Positions 40,696 through 48,898 of a stretch of 64,000 bases of DNA are shown one piece after another; the stretch's first letter is position 1, and each line of letters starts with the position of its first letter. The stretch is from positions 558,001 to 622,000 of the forward strand of contig CAVWSF010000001.1 in NCBI GenBank assembly GCA_963757605.1, in the 5' to 3' direction. The position numbers and the translations under genes were made by a program. Source of the DNA: JAICJC01 sp963757605. Lineage in GTDB: Bacteria > Actinomycetota > Thermoleophilia > Gaiellales > JAICJC01. The notes under the pieces are model-generated. The model was given only the letters and a program-made list of their open reading frames with translations, ran no database searches and had not been told where the DNA came from.

Positions 40696-43600
40696 CTAGG
40701 CCTTTGCGATGGTCAGCTCGGAGCCCGGCTCGACCGAGACCGCCAGCGTCTCGGCGGCGATCCAGTCGCGGTGCTCCGTGAACGCGCGCGTGATGTCGCC
40801 GTCGCGCTCCGGATAGGTGAGCCGGATGCGGTCGGTGATCTCGAGGCCGGCGTCCTTGCGCATGTCCTGGATCTGGCGGATGAGGTCGCGCACCACGCCC
40901 TCGAGCTTGAGCTCGGGAGTGATCTCGGCGTCGAGCGCGACCACGAAGCCGTCGCCGTCGGTCACCGCGAACCCCTCGCGCGCGCGGCTTCGCAGCTCGA
41001 ACTCGCCCGGCTCGAGCGTCCAGTCGCCGACCTGCACGCGGTCGCCGCGCAGCTCGAACTGGTTCTCGCGCAGGAGGCCGCGGATCATCGCCAGGTCGCG
41101 GCCGTGCTTGGGGCCGAGCACCTTGAGCAGCGGCACCACCTCTGTCTGCGCGAACTCCTCCGCCGACGTGGCGAGCCGGACCGCCTTCACGCCCAGCTCG
41201 GCGCCGATCAGGTCGACGTGCTCGCCCACCTGGCGGCGGCGGTCGCCGTGGTCGGTCGCGACGATGACCTCCGCGAGCGGCTGGCGCAGCTTGAGGTTGG
41301 CCTCCGAGCGCGCCCGGCGGCCGAGCTCCACCACCGTCCGCACGGACTCGAGCGCCGCGACCAGGCCCTCGTCGTCGAGCGCGGTTGCCGGCTCGGGATA
41401 GCCGGCCAGGTGGACGCTCGGCTCGGCATCGGCGCACGCCCCGCGCACGAGGTTCTGCCACAGCTCGTCGGCCAGGAACGGCATCACCGGCGCCACGCAG
41501 CGGATCGCCTGGACGAGCGCGTACCAGAGCGTCGCGTGCGCCGCCCGGGTCGAGACCTCGTCGTCGGACTTCCAGAAGCGCGACCGCGAGAGCCGCACGT
41601 ACCAGTTCGAGAGGTCGTCGACGTGCGCCTCGAACGCGCGCACCAACCGGGGCGAGTCATAGGTGTCGAGCGCCGCCCGGCACTCGCGCACGAGGCCCTG
41701 CGTGCGGGCGACGACCCAGCGGTCGAGCGGCTGCATGCCCTCGGCCGGCGGGCCGTCATCGAGCGTCGAGACCTCCGGCTGGAAGTCGTTGATCCCCGCG
41801 TAGGTGACGAAGAAGGCATAGGTGTTCCACAGCGTGAGCAGCCGCTTCTTCACGTCGCCCGCCCGCCCGTACCCGAAGTTCAGGTTCTGGGCCGGCGGCT
41901 GGGCGGCGTACATCCAGCGCATGACGTCGGCGCCCATCTCCTCGATCGCGTCCTCGAACCAGATGGCGTTGCCCCACGACTTGTGCATGGGGCGGCCGGT
42001 CTCGTCGTTCACCTTCTCGTAGGTGAGCACCCGCCGGTACGGCGAGCGGCCGTCCAGCGTGACCCCCATGAAGAGCATCGAGTAGAACCAGAGCCGGATC
42101 TGCTCGCGCATCTCCGACACCCAGTCGGCCGGGTACCACTTGTCCCAGTGCGCCTGGTCGGGGAGGTCGGCAACCGTCACCCCGACGCCCGCGCCCTCGG
42201 CGTAGCCCGCCTCGACGAATGCCTCGTTGTGCCAGCCGAGCGTCGAGAACGGGACGATGCCGGCGTCGAGCCAGGCATCGCCGACGTCGGCGACCCGGCG
42301 CGCGTCCCCGGCGCACTGGCCGCAGCGGATCACGACATCGTCGATCCAGGGCCGGTGCAGCTCCTCGAGCCCCTCGGTGCCGCGCACGGCCCGCTCCTGG
42401 AGCTCGGCCTTCGACCCGACCACGGTCAGGTGACCGTCCTCGCAGAAGTAGAACGGCAGCGGCAGGCCCCAGTAGCGCTTGCGGCTGATGCACCAGTCGC
42501 CCATGTTGCGCAGCCAGTCCTCCATGCGCTTCGCGTACTGGGGCGGTGTCCACTCCACGCCGCGGGCGGCGTCGATCATCGGCTGGCGGATCTCGTCGCA
42601 GCCGATGAACCACTCGTCCACCAGCCGGTAGATGAGCTCGGTGCCGCAGCGCCAGCAGACGGGGTAGCGGTGCGTGATCTCGCCGTCGGCGACGAGCCGG
42701 CCGCGCTGGCCCAGGTCGTCGACGATCATCTGGGCGGCCTCGGCGGTAACGTGGCCGTGCAGCCAGCCGTACCCGCCGACGAACGCGCCGGCCTCGTCGA
42801 CCGGGATGAGCGGCTCGAGCCCCTCGCGCTTTCCGAGCTCGAAGTCCTCCTCGCCGCAGCCGGGGGCGATGTGGACGATGCCGGTGCCCTCCTCCATCGA
42901 CACGTCGTCCCAGGCCACGACCCGGTTCTCGAACCCCTGCTGGGCGGGCAGCTCGTCGAACGGCGCCGTGTAGGTGAGCCCCACGAGCTCCGACCCGCGC
43001 ACCGTGCCGAGCACCTCGCCCCGGATCGGATTCGCCTCCAGGCGGGAGGCGGCGACGATCGCGACGCCGGCCCCAGTCTGGACGCGCGCGTACTCGGCGT
43101 CGGGCCGGACGGCGGCGGCGACGTTGGCCGGGAGCGTCCACGGCGTCGTCGTCCACACGACCAGGTACTCACGGTCGCGGCCCTGGAGCGGCAGGCGGAC
43201 GTGCAGCGACGGGTGGGTCAGGTCCTTGTAGGAGTCGATCAGCTCGTGCTGGGAGAGCGACGTCCCGCAGCGCGGGCACCACGGCATCGAGCGGTGGCCC
43301 TGGTAGAGCCAGCCGCGCTCGTTGCAGACCTGCAGGAAGCCCCAGATGTAGGAGATGTTCGGGTCGGTCATCGTGTAGTACGACCGCTCCCAGTCCATCC
43401 ACTGGCCCAGCCGCTTCGACTGGGCAGTCAGGTCGCCGGAGAAGTGCGCCACCCGGTCGCGGCATGCGCGCGAGAACCGGTCGAGCCCGTACTCCTCGAT
43501 CTCGCGCTTCGAGTTGAGGCCGAGCTCCTTCTCGACGCCGACCTCGACCCAGAGGCCCTGGCAGTCGAACCCGTTCTGGTACAGCAGGTCGCAGCCCTGC

Positions 43601-43827
43601 ATGGCCGCGTAGCGCTGCCAGATGTCCTTGAGCGTCCGGCCCCACCCGTGGTGCACGCCCATCGGGTTGTTGGCCGTGATCGGGCCGTCGATGAAGCTGA
43701 ACGGCTCGTTCCCGCGGTTTCGGTCGCGCAGCGTCTCGAAGGTGCGCTCGCGCTCCCACCGCTCGAGCGTCGCGTGCTCGAGCGCCACGTGGTCGGGCTT
43801 GGCGGGAACCGGCTGGAACGGCGGCAT
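40696..43827 (-). CDS. ileS: isoleucyl-tRNA synthetase, variant signature motifs
   Basis: A 1043-residue class I synthetase of the Ile/Val/Leu group. The large editing domain (residues about 200-400), zinc-like CPRC and VCWRCG cysteine pairs, and an anticodon-binding domain with a C-terminal IleRS-type extension are present. The HIGH motif is HHGW (59-62, in NPMGVHHGWGRTLKD) and the KMSKS loop reads PMHKSWGN (K616). The catalytic lysine and serine are kept, but the second HIGH histidine is tryptophan. The same branch occurs in some Actinobacteria and Chloroflexota as I recall. It is the only such synthetase in the window, so it may be the sole IleRS or an accessory copy. Confidence 0.87.
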   Translation of the reverse strand: MPPFQPVPAKPDHVALEHATLERWERERTFETLRDRNRGNEPFSFIDGPITANNPMGVHHGWGRTLKDIWQRYAAMQGCDLLYQNGFDCQGLWVEVGVEKELGLNSKREIEEYGLDRFSRACRDRVAHFSGDLTAQSKRLGQWMDWERSYYTMTDPNISYIWGFLQVCNERGWLYQGHRSMPWCPRCGTSLSQHELIDSYKDLTHPSLHVRLPLQGRDREYLVVWTTTPWTLPANVAAAVRPDAEYARVQTGAGVAIVAASRLEANPIRGEVLGTVRGSELVGLTYTAPFDELPAQQGFENRVVAWDDVSMEEGTGIVHIAPGCGEEDFELGKREGLEPLIPVDEAGAFVGGYGWLHGHVTAEAAQMIVDDLGQRGRLVADGEITHRYPVCWRCGTELIYRLVDEWFIGCDEIRQPMIDAARGVEWTPPQYAKRMEDWLRNMGDWCISRKRYWGLPLPFYFCEDGHLTVVGSKAELQERAVRGTEGLEELHRPWIDDVVIRCGQCAGDARRVADVGDAWLDAGIVPFSTLGWHNEAFVEAGYAEGAGVGVTVADLPDQAHWDKWYPADWVSEMREQIRLWFYSMLFMGVTLDGRSPYRRVLTYEKVNDETGRPMHKSWGNAIWFEDAIEEMGADVMRWMYAAQPPAQNLNFGYGRAGDVKKRLLTLWNTYAFFVTYAGINDFQPEVSTLDDGPPAEGMQPLDRWVVARTQGLVRECRAALDTYDSPRLVRAFEAHVDDLSNWYVRLSRSRFWKSDDEVSTRAAHATLWYALVQAIRCVAPVMPFLADELWQNLVRGACADAEPSVHLAGYPEPATALDDEGLVAALESVRTVVELGRRARSEANLKLRQPLAEVIVATDHGDRRRQVGEHVDLIGAELGVKAVRLATSAEEFAQTEVVPLLKVLGPKHGRDLAMIRGLLRENQFELRGDRVQVGDWTLEPGEFELRSRAREGFAVTDGDGFVVALDAEITPELKLEGVVRDLIRQIQDMRKDAGLEITDRIRLTYPERDGDITRAFTEHRDWIAAETLAVSVEPGSELTIAKA

Positions 43828-43911
43828 CCGCGGAGTCTATTCCGCGGCTGCGCCTGCCCCGCTCAGCGCCTGCCGCTCACCTGGCACGCGTGGACGAGCT
43901 GTGGGGACGAG

Positions 43912-44055
43912 TTAGTCAATCTCGTTCTTGTGGCAGTAGTCGTCGAACGCGGCGTGCTTCGCGAGATAGCTCGAAAGCTCGGCGAACCCGAACTCGAACC
44001 ACTCGGAGAGCCAACGCTCGTCGATCTCCACATGCTTGTCTTGCAGCTCATCCAT
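43912..44055 (-). CDS. small acidic protein, 47 residues
   Basis: A 47-codon ORF, MDELQDKHVEIDERWLSEWF at the N-terminus and CHKNEID at the end, with a strong Shine-Dalgarno GGAGGAA 7 nt before the ATG. The composition (Asp, Glu, Trp, Phe, Tyr) is unlike the Arg/Pro/Ala-rich shadow frames around it, which supports real coding. It is mostly one amphipathic helical stretch. Its function is unknown. It lies in the gap upstream of the tRNA synthetase gene on the same strand, 84 bp away. Confidence 0.7.
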   Translation of the reverse strand: MDELQDKHVEIDERWLSEWFEFGFAELSSYLAKHAAFDDYCHKNEID

Positions 44056-44183
44056 GAGACTTCCTCCAGACAGGGCCGCTGTCCGGGAGATGCGATTTCC
44101 GCTTCCGCCGCCGGAGTCCTGTCTCGGCGGAGCGTCCGATGTTCAAGTAATCGGCCGGGAGGGCGGAGGCCTTTACGCTTTCG

Positions 44184-44714
44184 TCACAAATTCGTTGCAG
44201 ATCGCGCAGCACGCCACAGGCACCACTCGGCGAGCGCGCGCTCGCCGTTTGCGAAGGCCAGCTCGGAGGGCAGCGCGTCGGGCTCGAACCACCCGAGCTC
44301 GGTCACGTCGTCGCGAGGCTCGCCCTCGCCACCGCCCGTCACGCGAGCCGTGTAGAAGACGTTCAGGGTGGGCGCGCCGTCGCCGTAGCGGTCGGGGTAG
44401 ATGCCAAGCAGCTCGCCCACCTCGATCGTGAGCCCTGTCTCCTCGACCAGCTCGCGCCGCAGCGCCTCGGCCGGCTCCTCCCCCGCCTCGATGAACCCGC
44501 CCGGCGTGTCCCACATGCCGAGGCGCGGCTCGATCCCGCGCCGGGTGAGCAGCACGCGCCCGTCCCGCTCGACCACCGCGCTCACCGTCGGCGCCGGGTT
44601 CTCGTAGAGGACGAGCCGGCAGGCCGGGCAGTGCAGGCGCGGCACGTCCTCACCGGCGACCGGCCCGTGGCGAAGGCCGGCCGCGCAGCGCGGGCAGATC
44701 CGCCAGTCCCTCAC
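44184..44714 (-). CDS. NUDIX hydrolase with N-terminal zinc ribbon
   Basis: A 176-residue NUDIX protein. An N-terminal zinc ribbon (C7, C10, C29, C32) precedes the Nudix box at 72-95 (GGFIEAGEEPAEALRREL then VEETGL), which matches GX5EX7REUXEEXGU. A zinc ribbon plus Nudix resembles the NudC (NADH pyrophosphatase) and ADP-ribose pyrophosphatase-like group, but no NudC-specific SQPWPFPxS array is seen, so the substrate is open. The GTG overlaps the stop of the beta-lactamase family gene (GTGA). Confidence 0.9.
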   Translation of the reverse strand: MRDWRICPRCAAGLRHGPVAGEDVPRLHCPACRLVLYENPAPTVSAVVERDGRVLLTRRGIEPRLGMWDTPGGFIEAGEEPAEALRRELVEETGLTIEVGELLGIYPDRYGDGAPTLNVFYTARVTGGGEGEPRDDVTELGWFEPDALPSELAFANGERALAEWCLWRAARSATNL

Positions 44715-45694
44715 GCCGCCTCCTCGAGGACGGCGGCCGAGAGGTCGGCCCAGCCGCCCGGCTCCATCATCCATCCGGAGTACGTCCCGCGGTTCGCCAG
44801 GCAGACGAGCCCGACCCGGGCGACCGGGTCGGCCCACATGAGCGTCCCGGCGGCCCCGAAGTGCGAGAGCGTGGACGGCGAGCACTCGGGCGGGAGCCAG
44901 TGCGGCGACTTGGCGTCGCGGATGTCGCAGCCGAGGCTCCAGTCCGCCTGCTCCCAGGTCTGGAACGACTCGATCCCGCCCGCCAGGCCGGGGAACTGCG
45001 GGCGCGCCATCTCCGCGAAGGTCTCCGGCGCGATGAGCGGCGCGCCGTCCGACAGAAGCAGCTGGATCACGCGGGCGTATGCCTCGGCCGTTGCGAACGC
45101 GCCGCCGGCGGCCGTCCCCCGCGAGCGCCACTCCCTGGAGTTGAAGAGCTGGAGCCCGGGCCGCCACACCCCCGGCTCGACGACGGTGAGCGCGCGGCCC
45201 TCCTCCGCCTCCGGGAGCCCGAGGAACGCGTCCATGGCGAGCGGCTCGAACACCGCCTGGCGGACGTAGGCGGCGTGCGGGATGCCGGTCGCGGCCGTGA
45301 GGAGCTCGCCGAGGACGGCGTAGCCCTCGTTCGAGTAGACGCGACGCGACGCCGGCGGGTGGGCCAGCTCGACCTCGAGCGGCGGCACGCCCCGCGGCCC
45401 CGACTCCGGCAGGCCGGAGGCGTGGGCCAGCAGGTGCCTGGCCGTAACGGCGGCCCGCGCCCCCGAGGCGTAGGCCGGCAGGTGACGGCCGGCCGGCTCG
45501 TCGAGCCCGAGCGCGCCCTCCTCGACGGCGACGAGCGCGGCCAGCGCCACGAGCGGCTTCGTCAGCGAGGCCAGCGCGAAGAGGCTGTCGGGGCGGGCGT
45601 CGCCCGCCGACCGCGCCTCGCGCACGCCGTCGGGCCCGACGGCGGCCGCGGCCACGGCCGGGACGCGAGCCCGGTCGCCCCACGTATCCACCAT
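44711..45694 (-). CDS. serine beta-lactamase family hydrolase
   Basis: A 327-residue class C beta-lactamase/esterase-type serine hydrolase. The catalytic SxxK is S43-L-T-K46 (ALASLTKPL) and the second motif YxN is YSNEGY. HFGAAGTLMWADP near the C-terminus corresponds to the HxG-type third motif. Such cytoplasmic proteins are more often esterases or D-amino-acid peptidases than antibiotic resistance enzymes; no signal peptide is seen. ATG 45694 is used; GTG at 45706 is an alternative. It is coupled to the NUDIX gene. Confidence 0.87.
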   Translation of the reverse strand: MVDTWGDRARVPAVAAAAVGPDGVREARSAGDARPDSLFALASLTKPLVALAALVAVEEGALGLDEPAGRHLPAYASGARAAVTARHLLAHASGLPESGPRGVPPLEVELAHPPASRRVYSNEGYAVLGELLTAATGIPHAAYVRQAVFEPLAMDAFLGLPEAEEGRALTVVEPGVWRPGLQLFNSREWRSRGTAAGGAFATAEAYARVIQLLLSDGAPLIAPETFAEMARPQFPGLAGGIESFQTWEQADWSLGCDIRDAKSPHWLPPECSPSTLSHFGAAGTLMWADPVARVGLVCLANRGTYSGWMMEPGGWADLSAAVLEEAA

Positions 45695-45744
45695 CTCGAG
45701 CGCCACGGCGGGATCGTATGCGCCGTGTAAGGTTCGTCGGAACG

Positions 45745-46380
45745 ATGGCCGAGGTTCGCTCCACTGGCGGGACGGAAGGCGCCGGCGGGGGCGGGGGCTT
45801 CGACCCGCCCCGCGGCGACGAGGGCCTGGACGACTGGCTCGCACGCCGCCTGGAGGCGCAGGGGATCGTCGCCAACCGGCCGGGCTTCCCGACCGCGCGC
45901 ATCCTGGCGGTCGTCGGCCTGGTCGCCGCGCTTGGGGCGCTCTTCTGGGTCATCTCCTCGGCCGGCGGCGGCAGCTCGTCGACCACGCCGACCACGACGC
46001 ACCCGTCGACCGGCACGAACCCGAGCTCGACGCCCTCGTCGCAGGGCGGGGGCAAGAAGAAGAACGCGATCAACTGGCGCTCGGTCCCCATCACCGTTCT
46101 GAACGGCTACGGCGCGACCGGCGCCGCCGGCGCGACGCAGCAGCAGCTGACCTCGGAGGGCTGGACGGTGGTCGCGGCGTCGAACGCCTCGACGTCGTCG
46201 GTCACGCAGACCGTCGTCGTTTACGCGCCCGGCAAGCTCCCGGCGGCCAAGGTCGTGGCCAAGCGGCTGCACCTGCCCGCCCCGGTCCCGCTCGCCGATG
46301 CGACCGGCGTCGCCGCACCGCCGGAAGGCGGCGTGGCGATCCTGCTCGGCTCGGACGGGCTCCCGGCCGTCGCCGGCTGA
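45745..46380 (+). CDS. LytR C-terminal domain membrane protein
   Basis: A 211-residue single-pass protein. A Gly-rich cytoplasmic segment with LDDWLARRLEAQG precedes a transmembrane helix (ILAVVGLVAALGALFWVI), a Ser/Thr/Pro-rich linker and a LytR_C domain (VPITVLNGYGATGAAGATQQQLTSEGWTVV). LytR_C domains occur at the end of LCP wall-polymer ligases and alone in the actinobacterial envelope. ATG 45745 is used; 45718 is possible. It is divergent from the beta-lactamase family gene. Confidence 0.87.
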   Translation: MAEVRSTGGTEGAGGGGGFDPPRGDEGLDDWLARRLEAQGIVANRPGFPTARILAVVGLVAALGALFWVISSAGGGSSSTTPTTTHPSTGTNPSSTPSSQGGGKKKNAINWRSVPITVLNGYGATGAAGATQQQLTSEGWTVVAASNASTSSVTQTVVVYAPGKLPAAKVVAKRLHLPAPVPLADATGVAAPPEGGVAILLGSDGLPAVAG

Positions 46381-46421
46381 CCGCCTGGCGGGATTCGGCG
46401 TCCGGCGTCGAAACCCGCAGC

Positions 46422-47468
46422 ATGGTCGACCGGCTGGTGATCGACGTCCCCACGCGGACGATCGTGCGCGTGATCGCGCTCGTGCTCGCTGCCGCTGCGG
46501 CCGTTCAGATCCTCGACGCGGTGAGCCGTGTCCTCACCTGGATCGCCGTCTCGATCTTCCTCGCGGTGGCGCTCGAGCCCGTGGTGCGCATCACCGAGCG
46601 CTGGATGAGCCGGACGTGGGCGGTGCTCACCGTGTTCGGCGGGCTCCTGGCGCTCGTCGCCCTCTTCCTGGCGGTGCTGATCATCCCGATCGCCACGCAG
46701 GTCGACGACCTGCGCGACGCCGCGCCGGGCTATCTCCAGCGGCTCGAGCGAAACCACACGATCCGCGACCTGAACCAGCGCTACAAGCTGGTGCAGAAGG
46801 CGCAGGATGCCGCCAAGCAGGCGCCGGCCCGCGTGTTCGGGGCCGCCGGCCGCTTCGTGAACGGCGTCGTCGCCACGCTCACAGTGCTCTTCCTGACGCT
46901 GTTCCTGATGTTCGAGCTGCCGGCGATGTCGCGCGGGCTGCTCTCGCTGCTCACGGATGATGACGCCGCCCGGGTGCGCCTGGTGGCCGCCGACGTGAAC
47001 CGCAGCATCGGCGGCTACGTCCTCGGGAACCTGGCGATCTCCGTGATCGCCGGGGCGACCGTCGGGATCTCGCTGTGGATCCTCGGCGTCCCCTACGCCG
47101 CTGCGCTCGCCGTCTTCATGGGGGTGTGCGACCTCGTGCCGCTCGTCGGCGCGACGGTCGGCGCGCTTGCGGCGATCGGCGTGGCGTTCGCGGCCCAGGG
47201 CGTGACGGCGGGAATCGTCATGATCGTCGTCAACGTCGTCTACCAGCAGTTCGAGAACCACATCCTCCAGCCCATCGTGTACCGAAAGACGGTGCAGCTC
47301 TCGGCGTTCCTGGTGCTCGTCGCCGTGCTCGTTGGCGGCGAGCTGATGGGCGTCCTCGGCGCGCTGGTCGCGATCCCGATCGCCGGCTCGATCCAGCTCG
47401 TCGTGCGCGAGATCCGGGCGGGGGTGGCCGATCCGGCCGCTCCCCAGCCCGAGCCCGAGCCCGGCTAG
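46422..47468 (+). CDS. AI-2E family transporter (PerM/YdiK-like)
   Basis: A 348-residue multi-pass protein of the AI-2E exporter/PerM family. About eight helices are visible, with the central amphipathic stretch (YLQRLERNHTIRDLNQRYK) between helices 3 and 4 and the family motifs GYVLGNLAISVIAG, YAAALAVFMGVCDLVPLVGATVG and QQFENHILQPIVYRKTVQLSAF near the C-terminus. Characterised members export autoinducer-2 or act as Na+/H+ antiporters; the solute here is unknown. It lies 41 bp after the LytR_C gene. Confidence 0.92.
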   Translation: MVDRLVIDVPTRTIVRVIALVLAAAAAVQILDAVSRVLTWIAVSIFLAVALEPVVRITERWMSRTWAVLTVFGGLLALVALFLAVLIIPIATQVDDLRDAAPGYLQRLERNHTIRDLNQRYKLVQKAQDAAKQAPARVFGAAGRFVNGVVATLTVLFLTLFLMFELPAMSRGLLSLLTDDDAARVRLVAADVNRSIGGYVLGNLAISVIAGATVGISLWILGVPYAAALAVFMGVCDLVPLVGATVGALAAIGVAFAAQGVTAGIVMIVVNVVYQQFENHILQPIVYRKTVQLSAFLVLVAVLVGGELMGVLGALVAIPIAGSIQLVVREIRAGVADPAAPQPEPEPG

Positions 47469-48895
47469 CCGGCGGCCTCGCGCATCAGCTCCCAGGCCGT
47501 GTCGACGTGCTCGGCCGTCGTCGCCATGTTGCCGATCGCGACCCGGACGGCGTAGCGGCCGCCCAGGTCGGTGTGCGACACGAACGCCCGCCCGTCGGCG
47601 TTCACGTGCTCGATGACCGCCTCGTTCAGGCGGCGCAGCTCGCCCTCGTCGTCGACGCCCGGCGGGTGGAGCCGGAAGCAGACCGTCGAGAACGGCACCG
47701 GCGCGAGCAGCTCCCAGCCGGGCTCCGCCTCGATCGCCGCCGCCAGCCGCCGGGCGAGCTCGATGTGGCCTGAGATGAGCGCCGCGAGGCCGTCGGCCCC
47801 ATAGGCCCGCACGACCATCCACAGCTTGAGCGCGCGAAACCGGCGGCCGAGGGAGAGGCCGTAGTCCATGAGGTTCACGACGCCGCCGTCCTCCGGCGTC
47901 GTGAGATAGGCCGGGACGAGCGAGAACGCCGCCTTCAGGTCGGCGGGCCGGGCGGTGTAGAGCAGGCTGCAGTCGACGGGCGTGAACAGCCACTTGTGCG
48001 GGTTCACGACGACGGAGTCGGCCCGCTCGCAGCCGTCCATCACGCCGCGCATCTCCGGCACGACCGCCGCCGAGCCGCCGTAGGCCGCGTCGACATGCAG
48101 CCACATGCCGTGCTCGGCGCACACATCGGCGACGGCCGAGACGGGGTCGATGCTCGTCGTGGACGTCGTCCCGATCGTGGCCACGACGGCGAGCGGCCGC
48201 ACGCCCGCGGCGACGTCGGCGGCGACGGCCTCGGCGAGCAGGTCAGCCCGCATCCGGAACTCGGCGTCGCAGGGGATCTTGGCGAGCCCCTCCTGGCCGA
48301 GGCCGAGCGCGATGCACGCCTTCTCGACCGAGGAGTGGGCCTGGTCGGAGGTGTACATGCGAAGCGGCGGCAGGTCGGTGCGCCCCGCCATCCCGCGGGT
48401 GCGGATATCGAGCCCGGCCGCCTCGCGCGCCGCCGCGAGCGCGTACATGGTGGAGGCCGAGGCGGTGTCGGTGATCTCCCCGAACCAGGCCGGCGGCAGC
48501 CCGACCATCTCGGCAACCCAGCGCAGCACGCGCTGCTCGAGCTCGGTCGCGGCGGGCGACGTCCGCCACAGCATCGCGTTCACGTTGAGCGCGGCCGCCA
48601 CCGTCTCGCCGAGGATCCCCGGTGGCGAGCCCGAGATCCCGAAATAGGCCATGAAGCCCGGGTGGTTCCAGTGGGTGATGCCCGGGATCAGGATCCGGTC
48701 GACGTCGGCCAGGATGTCGGCTAGCGGCTCGCCCTCGCCGGGCGCGTGCTCCGGGAGCGCGGCAGCGATCTCGCCGGGCTCGACCCGCGCCAGCACCGGC
48801 AGGTCGCCGACCCGGTCGAGGTAGTCGGCGCACCACTCGGCCGCCTGCTCGAGGGCGGCCCGCAGCTCACCGGACGTCGGAGGCGCGGTTGCCAC
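47465..48895 (-). CDS. PLP-dependent aromatic-L-amino-acid / group II decarboxylase
   Basis: A 476-residue pyridoxal-phosphate decarboxylase. TDTASASTMYAL binds the cofactor phosphate, HVDAAYGGSAA carries the Asp that pairs with the PLP nitrogen, and NPHKWLFTPVDCSLLYT contains the PLP lysine K301. GITHWNHPGFMAYF is a typical group II N-terminal motif. It would decarboxylate aromatic amino acids or a related substrate. The GTG at 48895 lies 3 bp downstream of the mau-like gene stop, so it may be the last gene of that operon. Amine production next to an amine-oxidation-like cluster is noteworthy. Confidence 0.88.
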   Translation of the reverse strand: MATAPPTSGELRAALEQAAEWCADYLDRVGDLPVLARVEPGEIAAALPEHAPGEGEPLADILADVDRILIPGITHWNHPGFMAYFGISGSPPGILGETVAAALNVNAMLWRTSPAATELEQRVLRWVAEMVGLPPAWFGEITDTASASTMYALAAAREAAGLDIRTRGMAGRTDLPPLRMYTSDQAHSSVEKACIALGLGQEGLAKIPCDAEFRMRADLLAEAVAADVAAGVRPLAVVATIGTTSTTSIDPVSAVADVCAEHGMWLHVDAAYGGSAAVVPEMRGVMDGCERADSVVVNPHKWLFTPVDCSLLYTARPADLKAAFSLVPAYLTTPEDGGVVNLMDYGLSLGRRFRALKLWMVVRAYGADGLAALISGHIELARRLAAAIEAEPGWELLAPVPFSTVCFRLHPPGVDDEGELRRLNEAVIEHVNADGRAFVSHTDLGGRYAVRVAIGNMATTAEHVDTAWELMREAAG

Positions 48896-48898
48896 ACC

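Noticed and set aside
40606..44355. 1249-codon plus-strand open frame opposite ileS
   Set aside because: Composition is Arg/His/Ala/Pro-rich without any motif; the minus strand encodes a full synthetase.
44711..45694. Antibiotic-resistance beta-lactamase
   Set aside because: SxxK and YxN are present, but there is no signal peptide and the sequence fits the broad esterase/peptidase-like group; resistance cannot be claimed.
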